This document shows positions 57,088 through 64,000 of a DNA stretch of 64,000 bases, one piece after another (position 1 is the first letter of the stretch; each line of letters starts with the position of its first letter). A program made the position numbers and the translations under genes. The notes beneath the pieces are model-generated. The model was not told the DNA's origin. It searched no databases and saw nothing but the letters and a program-made list of their open reading frames with translations. Source of the stretch: a virus; IMG/VR virus record IMGVR_UViG_3300033144_005525, positions 125,402 to 189,401 of that record; one strand, written 5' to 3'.

Positions 57088-60000
57088 GAAGACCTGCTCC
57101 CCATCAGGCCTAACAGTCTCTGCGGAAGTGTCCGGACCTGGAATGAAGAAGGTCTGGTTGAAGGTTCCCCGGAACGTTGGGATGTTCTGACCGCCGACCA
57201 CATCCTCAGACTGAGATCCTCGAATCCGTCGATCGACTCCGTGTGTCAACACGATGATGTTGATAGGCAACCTGACCTGGTCTGCGTTCCTCTGCTTTAC
57301 GATCTCCACCAGAGAATCGACTACGAGCTCGTTTAGATCTGGGTCAACGCTGTTGATGTGGTCAATGAGTTCAGCGGCGACCACCGACTCCCCATCCCCA
57401 CCGACATAGTTGATGTCCAAGAAGACATAGCTCGGCAAGAAGTGTCGAACCAACGTGTTAGCCACCACTACCCTATCCAAAGGGGAGTCGTAGAACTGCT
57501 GAATGCTGGCGACCAACGGAGCGTTGTCGTAGTTGATCTGAAGGTTCTGCCCAGCCAGGCTGATCTCGTTGTCTAGTCCTGGTGTCGAACCCACAGGTAG
57601 CACAGAGCCGGGGAGAATCAGACTGACTCCCTCATCTACGGAGTACGAGAAGTTCTCGTCATCTACTCGCAGCGTGTACCCGGCGATATTGAAGCGACCT
57701 TCCAGGGTCAGTCCTATTGCTGGGGTGATATTGAGCTCTTCCAGTACTCCGATGCCGATGACCGGGACATCCATAAAGTACAGAGCCCCAGATCGTTGGG
57801 AGGCCATAGCAGTGGACGAGATTCGCTTGACCCCTTCTCGAATGATCCGATAGGGCATCTTATGTGAGAACCCAGACGAACCTGAGCCAGTGATGAAGTC
57901 GTCAGCCGACACCGTACCGACTTTGATCTCCTCCTCACTGAGGTCATCTATCGGATTGACGGAGGCGGTTCCCCACGGGATAGAGATGGTGCGCTGCTCT
58001 GGCACCTCTCTGTACATACGACCACGCACGAAAGTACTAGCTAGTTCCTTGCCTCCGTCTGTCGTGGTAGCTGGGGTCTGCGTTGGGGCAGCATGACGAA
58101 CCCATCGAACATTTGCATCGGCAGCGAAGTCCACTTCTCGATCTAGTTCAATGAATGGCTCACTGTCTCGAGGGCCTCCACTGATGGTGCCTACAGCTAC
58201 CACCTTGAAGGTACCAAGATAGGACTCGTCCTCCCCGTCACTGAGAATCGCTGCCCCAGGTGTTCCATCATTGGCAGCGAACACAGATACCCACTGATCT
58301 ATGGACCATCCACTGCTGAACACATCCGCTATCAACCTCTTGGTGCCAGATGATGCCAAGGCACTCAAGTGTCTTCCATCGGCCTGCAGGGCGGTGTACT
58401 GGATCAGACCTACTCCGATACCAGTGGAAGCGGACCTGATGAAGAGTTCCTCATCGGGATAGGTGGACAACGTAGAACGTAGGACGAGCTCATCCACATC
58501 CTTGGTGACCTCTACTTTTCCTCCGCTTACGATGGGACCTCCAGCTATCTCCGCGACCAGGGCATCGATGTCTGCCGGGTTCGATACGAACGTGTGGGTA
58601 AGTACGAGACCACCCAGATCTACACTCAAAGTTGCCCCGATAAGAGCCATGGGGGATGTGAAGTCGTTACCAATCGTGACCAAGACCGACTTGGCCTGGC
58701 TGGTGTGATCCATGTCGGTAACAGGTGGGAAGACTTCCGTAGAGTGTGTGAGTGCCTTGTCGAGCTTGAACTGAATGGACGGAGGAGAAGAGGTCAGGTC
58801 GTTTGTATCGAACACCTCCGTAACAACATAGGCTCCGATGTCTGGACCACTGTCGATGAAGAACAGGTGACCAGGTTCAGGAAGAATGTCGTTCTCCAGA
58901 CCTTCTCCGTTGTTGGCCTTCGGTACGATCATCCGAACGATGTTCGACCCTGCCTGAGTTACACAGAGCCAACTGGACAGCATGTCCTTACGACTAGGCA
59001 AGTCGTTAATGGCTCGGTGGTACTCGATGATATCGCCGGTCAAGATCCCCTGCAGAGCAAAGGAAGAGCCATTCACATGGAACGCATTCAGGCGAGGGGA
59101 CTCATCCCTGATTGCGAGATCCCTAGCCCACTCGGTGGGTGGGGTCTCTTCATCAGCCTCCGGGAGAATCTGAGCAGGAGGTAGCTTCGGATCCAACCTG
59201 TAATTGAGAGCGGTGTTCTGCACGGCCTGGAAAGTGGTGGGATCATCCTCACCAAAGAACAGCTCAGCAGACACAGGCTCCTGGAAGAACATACGTAATG
59301 TTCCATTGGCAGACTGACCAGTCTCGTAACCAGTACTGGCCAAACCGATTACCAGTTCTCGAACCTCCTCAGTGGTAACCGTGAAACCCTGAGAGGTCAT
59401 ACTGCCTAGAACTCGAGGAATCAGGATGTCCTCGAAGAACCCAGAAGCTGAGAAGAATCGAGTCGCCTCTTCGATGTAGTCCGCCAACTCCACCGCAGTG
59501 ACTACAGACTCCGAACCTACGTCCGTGATGTAGTCAATGAAAGATCGAATCGGATCGATCCTCATCTCTTGATCGACCTGAATCAGGGCGACCTTACGAT
59601 GACCATCCGTTGACTTGCTCCACATATCCAGGACACGAACGTCCTTGATGGTGAACGATCCTGCATTCGGACCGTCCAGTATTACCAAGGAGTCCCCAAT
59701 TGATGCCTCAGCAAGGGGAGAAGTACGGTGCTCTCCTGGAGCAGATGGAATCGTATTGGTATCTGTGAAGTTCGGATCCTCTTCAGTAGTCAATGCGATG
59801 AACGCATCTCTCCTACCGTTGTACAGAAATGGAGGGAAGTTGAGCTCCGTTGTGGATATTGGATTGCCTCCGCCGGAAGAGGCTGTACGGATCCTTCCAT
59901 CCTTAGGTTTCAATCCCTTTGAGTAGCTGGCGTCATCACCAGCAAATGTAGTAGACGCAAACACCTCAGGTAGAGTCCCTCCGTCTGATCCCCACAGAAG

Positions 60001-62034
60001 GGAGGCATCTGGGAACATGATGAGTTGGTTGCTCAGTACTCGGAAAGAGTTACCGGCTCCTTCCAGGTCACAGAGAGCTCGTACGTCTACTGCATCTCCA
60101 TAAGGAACGGCGATCCCCGTACCTTGGTTGGTTGAATCCAACACTTCTAGAGAGCGAACACGAACCAATGGGAACGACAGTCCATCGGAAACAGTGAACA
60201 CTTCGTAGAGGAGTCCTGCCTCAGAAGACGCTGCAGCTCTATCGACCACAGGACCTTGACCACCAAGAACAGAGTCGAAGGACCTGATGATATAGTCCCC
60301 CGCACTGGTTCCGGACAGAACTCGTATGGTGTCTCCGATGGCTGCGCCGAGTGTTTGGAGATCCGTACTGAGGAGACGGAACAACGCTGAACCAACCGTT
60401 GTGCGTAGGTCTGATACAGGAGAGGCCGTGAACGGGACCTTCGGTACCTTTGGTTCCACCAGGTCGACGTTGATAGTGCGTACTACTCGAGCTCGAAGAC
60501 CCGTCTCTGCTATGGTGAACAGAGAATCCACACGGATATCGAAGTCTGTATCGGGACTACCAACCGACAGGATTTTGTAGCTTCCTGCACTGGTTCCGCT
60601 CTCTATTACCAGTAGGTCTCCCGCCTTGACCTCAGCGGTAACGAAACTGGAGCCCGCACTGGAGGCTTTGTTGTCACCCGAGGTCGTCACTATGTCCAGC
60701 AGAGCCATCAGAGGCTCTCCGCTGGTTAGGTTAGGTACGACTCCCTCCTGTTGTGAGTCCGCGGAGGGGCGGACCATCACATCTGTGTGACCGCCAAGAT
60801 GAACTTGCCCATCGGGAACAGTTACGTTGGCTGCTATCCCTCCAGGAATCCCAGAGATCGTAATGAACCCGGCCTTCAGGATAGCTATGGAGGCTCCAGT
60901 TCCTGATGACCCAATCAAGGTCACCAGTGCTTGGTCCAGGAACAGGATATGTTTCTCTGCAGCTGTGCCAACACCTGTAGAGATGAAGTCCGTGATGATG
61001 GCTTCGTTGACTATTCTGTCTGGATCACTACCGACATCCAGAATCAATCGGATGGAGTCTCCCACCTGCAGCACGACGTTGTTGTCTGGCCCATCGTCCT
61101 TGTAGACAAGCGAACCCAAGAAGACCATGTTGCCGAAGAAGGAGCAGGTACCCACCATGTGTACGAAGCCTTCGCCCGTACCAGTGAGGATGTCTCTATC
61201 CATCCCCTCTTCTCCAGCCCCTACTACTTGGATCGCACGTACTTCAGACCCAAAGAGATCTGGAGTACGTGTGGTGACTCCTCTTTTGGTTACCAGAGAC
61301 CGCTCGGTGAGGGCCTGTGGGATGCCGTCCAGGTAGTCTTCGTTGGTCTCTCTCGGTTGGCCTGTGGTGAATGCGGTCGGGTTGGACACCCTAATCACAC
61401 CCTCTACATCATCGATGGACGTTATGTCCCCGGCGATCACATTGAATGTATCACCAGCCTCCTCAGCACGTACCGAGATATCAACAAAGAACTGAGTCCC
61501 GTCCCTGTTGAAGATCATCTGCGCCGACGTGATGAACGTGTTCTCCGTCGGGAAATACGCGAAGCCCTGTCGGGAAGTAACCTGTCTGTCCGTGGTGATG
61601 CGAGAGGTGGTGGGAGCCGCAAAGAACAAACGCACCAACCCACCAGCGAAGTCCCCCTCCTCCCTGGTCTCGAAGAAGTTAGACCCTAGAGCATCTGCTT
61701 CATCATCAGACAGAAGAGAAGCGTTCTCTACCGACTGATTGATTCGGGTCAGTTCGATCTCACGTTTGAATGGCTCGAGCAGTAGCTGCAGCGGCTCGGT
61801 GAACAAGTCCTCCAGAAGACCTGCCTCATCTGCCGCGAGCTCAGGGAACTCCTGCACGAGACGGTCCCGCATGAAGGTGGGGATGTCTACACTGAATGGA
61901 TCGGTACCGAACCTGGAGATAGTGGGTTCGATGATCTGAACCTGAGCAGGGGAGTTGGCACCCAAATCGATGGTTGGGTCGAACGCCTGCAGGCGGTTCT
62001 CCATGAAAACCCGAAGATCGTCTTCGAATGCCAT
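57073..62034 (-). CDS. Giant baseplate protein (gpJ/gp6-like)
   Basis: A 1653-residue protein from ATG 62034. Residues 1-120 are helical (RDRLVQEFPELAADEAGLLE). Residues about 188-237 carry the hallmark of baseplate J proteins: A-x-x-A-G-x-x-F-N-V-x-A-G-x-I, then V-S-N-P, T-G and R-E-T-N-E-D-Y. Between about 250 and 1250 extra modules are inserted, with repeats such as SGTSAGSYKILSVG, SGTSAGDYIIRSFD and DGPNAGSFTIKDV, also present in the protein at 47125. The C-terminal 350 residues look like the rest of a gp6-type wedge. It is several times longer than usual family members (about 300-650). It would form the wedge ring around the tail spike. Confidence 0.8.
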   Translation of the reverse strand: MAFEDDLRVFMENRLQAFDPTIDLGANSPAQVQIIEPTISRFGTDPFSVDIPTFMRDRLVQEFPELAADEAGLLEDLFTEPLQLLLEPFKREIELTRINQSVENASLLSDDEADALGSNFFETREEGDFAGGLVRLFFAAPTTSRITTDRQVTSRQGFAYFPTENTFITSAQMIFNRDGTQFFVDISVRAEEAGDTFNVIAGDITSIDDVEGVIRVSNPTAFTTGQPRETNEDYLDGIPQALTERSLVTKRGVTTRTPDLFGSEVRAIQVVGAGEEGMDRDILTGTGEGFVHMVGTCSFFGNMVFLGSLVYKDDGPDNNVVLQVGDSIRLILDVGSDPDRIVNEAIITDFISTGVGTAAEKHILFLDQALVTLIGSSGTGASIAILKAGFITISGIPGGIAANVTVPDGQVHLGGHTDVMVRPSADSQQEGVVPNLTSGEPLMALLDIVTTSGDNKASSAGSSFVTAEVKAGDLLVIESGTSAGSYKILSVGSPDTDFDIRVDSLFTIAETGLRARVVRTINVDLVEPKVPKVPFTASPVSDLRTTVGSALFRLLSTDLQTLGAAIGDTIRVLSGTSAGDYIIRSFDSVLGGQGPVVDRAAASSEAGLLYEVFTVSDGLSFPLVRVRSLEVLDSTNQGTGIAVPYGDAVDVRALCDLEGAGNSFRVLSNQLIMFPDASLLWGSDGGTLPEVFASTTFAGDDASYSKGLKPKDGRIRTASSGGGNPISTTELNFPPFLYNGRRDAFIALTTEEDPNFTDTNTIPSAPGEHRTSPLAEASIGDSLVILDGPNAGSFTIKDVRVLDMWSKSTDGHRKVALIQVDQEMRIDPIRSFIDYITDVGSESVVTAVELADYIEEATRFFSASGFFEDILIPRVLGSMTSQGFTVTTEEVRELVIGLASTGYETGQSANGTLRMFFQEPVSAELFFGEDDPTTFQAVQNTALNYRLDPKLPPAQILPEADEETPPTEWARDLAIRDESPRLNAFHVNGSSFALQGILTGDIIEYHRAINDLPSRKDMLSSWLCVTQAGSNIVRMIVPKANNGEGLENDILPEPGHLFFIDSGPDIGAYVVTEVFDTNDLTSSPPSIQFKLDKALTHSTEVFPPVTDMDHTSQAKSVLVTIGNDFTSPMALIGATLSVDLGGLVLTHTFVSNPADIDALVAEIAGGPIVSGGKVEVTKDVDELVLRSTLSTYPDEELFIRSASTGIGVGLIQYTALQADGRHLSALASSGTKRLIADVFSSGWSIDQWVSVFAANDGTPGAAILSDGEDESYLGTFKVVAVGTISGGPRDSEPFIELDREVDFAADANVRWVRHAAPTQTPATTTDGGKELASTFVRGRMYREVPEQRTISIPWGTASVNPIDDLSEEEIKVGTVSADDFITGSGSSGFSHKMPYRIIREGVKRISSTAMASQRSGALYFMDVPVIGIGVLEELNITPAIGLTLEGRFNIAGYTLRVDDENFSYSVDEGVSLILPGSVLPVGSTPGLDNEISLAGQNLQINYDNAPLVASIQQFYDSPLDRVVVANTLVRHFLPSYVFLDINYVGGDGESVVAAELIDHINSVDPDLNELVVDSLVEIVKQRNADQVRLPINIIVLTHGVDRRIRGSQSEDVVGGQNIPTFRGTFNQTFFIPGPDTSAETVRPDGEQVFLVRL

Positions 62035-62044
62035 CGATAGTCTC

Positions 62045-62698
62045 CTAGAACGTCAAGTTCGCAACAGCTTCACGACCAGACACAGCTCCCACTGATATCC
62101 TAGCCGCTAAGGTTGATGTAGTAGGGTTGAAACCAGCAGCTTGTATGTCTGCACGTAGCAAAGTTTCATCAGATGGGAGACGTCTGATGAGGCTCTGCCT
62201 GCTGATGATTTGATCCCGAGTTCTATTGACGGCCCCAACAAGAGCTGCTTGCAAAGATGTGGAGTCGCTCTTGGACACAGTCCTACCTACCAGACTCAGC
62301 ACACCACCACCATCGTCTGGGTGGAACCTATCGGACCCAGGAGTCTGCAATAGAACCTTGACGAACAGCTGGATCAGTTTCTGTAGCCCCGTCTGAGAGG
62401 ACAATGTCACTCCCATTTCAAATCGAAGGAAGCTTCTTCTGTCAGGAGAAGCCTTGGTGGCGAACACAGTTACTCGATTGATCTTGGAAGCGACTTGACT
62501 GTCCGGTACTTGAGCTAGGATCCGAGTGTCTGAAGAGATGACGAACTCTGGAGCAGGTAAATCGTTAATCTGTACTTCATCTGCTTGTAGAAACAAGAGA
62601 CCACGTATGTCCAATGTCCTCGGCAAGAAGTTAGGAACGAAGCCGACCTCAGTTACTTGGAGGATGTCCTTGATGGATATGACCTTAACGTCAATCAC
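62045..62698 (-). CDS. Baseplate wedge protein with gp25-like core
   Basis: A 217-residue protein from GTG 62698, overlapping the previous TAG by one base. Residues 1-95 form an N-terminal beta-rich domain, an extension not present in gp25. Residues about 107-140 contain LIQLFVKVLLQTPGSDRFHP and a Gly triplet, resembling the gp25/W signature (I-x-x-I/L-L-T-x-P-G-x-R-x-x-x-P-x-x-G). Residues 145-217 fit the remaining strands. It joins the gpJ-like protein eleven bases downstream, as W and J are usually adjacent, which supports a contractile tail. The match is by motif only. Confidence 0.65.
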   Translation of the reverse strand: MIDVKVISIKDILQVTEVGFVPNFLPRTLDIRGLLFLQADEVQINDLPAPEFVISSDTRILAQVPDSQVASKINRVTVFATKASPDRRSFLRFEMGVTLSSQTGLQKLIQLFVKVLLQTPGSDRFHPDDGGGVLSLVGRTVSKSDSTSLQAALVGAVNRTRDQIISRQSLIRRLPSDETLLRADIQAAGFNPTTSTLAARISVGAVSGREAVANLTF

Positions 62699-63066
62699 TA
62701 GTTCTCCGCTGCTGTCGCTGCTGCCGCTGCCACTTCCTCATCGTTCACTACCTTAGCTACCTTAGCCAACTCCTCTATAGTTTTGAAGCTAGCTCGAAAC
62801 TCAGCCTCTAGCGAGTCCAGAAACTCCAATTTGGTTGGTCTCTGGTCGAAAGACTCTCCTGCAGCATTTCGAATAGCTCTCCCTGTACCTTTGATCCTTC
62901 TCTTGGCTTCGTCGATGTAGTGGTCGAACGTGAAGGATCCGATGGTTCGATTGATCTCTTGGCTCCGCACGAACGTATACACATCGGCCACGACGCGACG
63001 GACTTTTTCAGCCTGTGTGGGGGACTGACCTTCAGCAATCTCTTCTCCTGCAATTACTTCAGCCAT
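62698..63066 (-). CDS. Small helical structural protein, 122 residues
   Basis: Starts at ATG 63066 on the last base of the previous stop (TAATG). It is helical and charged; residues 20-60 include VRRVVADVYTFVRSQEIN, and the end is an Ala/Glu-rich helix (VNDEEVAAAAATAAEN). It is placed directly before the gp25-like gene. It may be a baseplate or tail assembly component. No family is recognised. Confidence 0.55.
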   Translation of the reverse strand: MAEVIAGEEIAEGQSPTQAEKVRRVVADVYTFVRSQEINRTIGSFTFDHYIDEAKRRIKGTGRAIRNAAGESFDQRPTKLEFLDSLEAEFRASFKTIEELAKVAKVVNDEEVAAAAATAAEN

Positions 63067-64000
63067 TACAGATCGTCATCCTCATCGAAGGCCAAGAGAT
63101 CTTCGTCCTCCCCACTAGACTCCTTACCGGAAAGCAACTCGCTGTCTGGGTTGGTGCCAGAAGGTCTCTGATCATCTGGTATGTCCTGCTCTATGACGGA
63201 GGTTGGTACATCGTTCAGCATGATCTGCTCCATAGAAGAGAGGAATCTAGTTGACCTGGAGGCATCATTCTTTGACAGGACGAAGAACTCGATGAACTTC
63301 CCAGCTTCTATTAACTCCAAGGCCCTGTCCAGACCTCGTTCCTCCAGTGCTCTAAGGATCTTAGTGGCTACCTCATTGAACTGAGATCTGCTGGGATTCA
63401 CCGTGATGGAATCCAACAAGTCCAAGACTCCTGTCGAGTCCGTATTGGTGAGGGTATTTCTGATGGAGTTGAGGACGCGCAAGGCATCATTTACCTGTGC
63501 GATTGTCGGGTTGGAGACTATCGGAGACAAGACTTGTTGTAGGTCCACGAAGTCTCCATCGAAGGAACCAACGAATGGAGACAAGACCTGAATGAGCTGC
63601 TGTGTGGCCACTACTATGGGGGCCGTGATCTCTGTGCTCATCAGCAGACTTCTAGGTAAGGACACCCCAAAGGATATCTGCGTACCCTCTATAGCTGTGA
63701 TGGGCTCGTTGTTCAGTGTTCTGAGGGAACTTCCAACTAGGGCTGCTTCAGAGACGGTGACAATGCCACCCACAAACACGTTCACTGATGAAGGATCTAC
63801 AGCCTGTCCATCCTCCACTAGCTCCAAGTAACTCGGTTGAGTCTCTGTCAATCCTTCAGTGAAACCGAAGTCGTCTTGCACTGCATCAGCTGTAGTACTG
63901 TCGAACGTGATTGAGTTCCTCAGTACATCGTCGAGATCAGATGTGATGGACAAGGCGTCCCCAACCACCGACAGAGTTGCTCCTGTCAATCTGCTGGAGA
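63066..64000 (-). CDS. Tail/baseplate structural protein, N terminus outside window
   Basis: The frame is open to the window edge. A TTG at 63989 is available, but no ATG or ribosome site lies nearby, so the true start is probably beyond 64000. At least 307 residues are visible. Residues 1-130 of the visible part are beta-rich (YLELVEDGQAVDPSSVNVFVGG), followed by a helical region (VNDALRVLNSIRNTLTN, VATKILRALEERGLDRALELI) and a very acidic tail (GEDEDLLAFDEDDDL). It overlaps the next start by one base. Function unknown; position at the head of the baseplate genes suggests a tail component. Confidence 0.6.
   Translation of the reverse strand, partial: SSRLTGATLSVVGDALSITSDLDDVLRNSITFDSTTADAVQDDFGFTEGLTETQPSYLELVEDGQAVDPSSVNVFVGGIVTVSEAALVGSSLRTLNNEPITAIEGTQISFGVSLPRSLLMSTEITAPIVVATQQLIQVLSPFVGSFDGDFVDLQQVLSPIVSNPTIAQVNDALRVLNSIRNTLTNTDSTGVLDLLDSITVNPSRSQFNEVATKILRALEERGLDRALELIEAGKFIEFFVLSKNDASRSTRFLSSMEQIMLNDVPTSVIEQDIPDDQRPSGTNPDSELLSGKESSGEDEDLLAFDEDDDL

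Noticed and set aside
60931-61689. A 252-codon plus-strand frame opposite the gpJ-like baseplate gene
   Set aside because: Antisense shadow without ribosome site; the minus-strand protein carries the recognisable J-type motif in the same bases.

Overview
This window looks like part of the genome of a large lytic tailed bacteriophage with a contractile tail (myovirus type). The evidence is a portal protein, a gpJ/gp6-type baseplate protein, a gp25-like protein, an OB-fold tail spike, several giant tail or baseplate proteins, a complete phage replication and recombination set, and dense packing with ATGA, GTGA and TAATG overlaps. No integrase, repressor, tRNA, rRNA, CRISPR array or insertion sequence was seen. 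Terminase and major capsid genes are not recognisable here and probably lie outside. The host cannot be read from the sequence. No gene-free stretch exceeds 300 bases.

Layout. (1) 1-527, plus: the end of an unknown gene and a coiled-coil protein. (2) 524-15264, minus: a block read from right to left. It holds a 2104-residue RNA polymerase in which beta and beta' are one chain, a tail spike, a 660-residue putative virion protein, an SNF2-type ATPase, a 758-residue 'polyvalent' protein (C39-like peptidase, ART-like, PPase-like) and three small unknowns. (3) 15454-16778, plus: small Cys-rich proteins, ending at a strong bidirectional terminator. (4) 16844-24654, minus: B12-dependent ribonucleotide reductase, portal, and three putative head or portal-vertex proteins. 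(5) 24758-42198, plus: the DNA metabolism module. It holds an SF2 helicase, family-4 uracil-DNA glycosylase, DnaB-type helicase, DnaG-type primase, a multi-Cys SSB candidate, PolA, a RecA homologue, an Hjc-like nuclease, a Cas4-like nuclease, a dNMP kinase, a RusA-like resolvase and small zinc proteins. (6) 42195-64000, minus: a HELGH metallopeptidase-like protein, then the tail fibre and baseplate block, interrupted by one plus-strand zinc-ribbon gene at 56785-57087.

How it may work together. Block 5 would copy and recombine the genome, with NrdJ and the dNMP kinase feeding precursors. Blocks 2, 4 and 6 are mainly virion genes. The RNA polymerase, SNF2 ATPase and polyvalent protein share a block with a tail spike, which fits proteins carried in the particle and delivered with the DNA; this is inference. 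Several otherwise unrelated minus-strand proteins share a short N-terminal motif (F, acidic and hydrophobic residues, then K-I/T/M-A). The polyvalent protein carries K-E/K-K-T-A/S at every domain boundary, suggesting a common processing or packaging signal.

The best candidates for an undescribed system are: the single-chain RNA polymerase lacking the first beta' zinc ribbon; the K-x-A boundary and N-terminal motif with its embedded peptidase; a RecA with both Walker motifs altered; a family of four-Cys modules in plus-strand proteins; and a composite leader element (AATTA box, hairpin, AATTTAGG-AG) before plus-strand genes.
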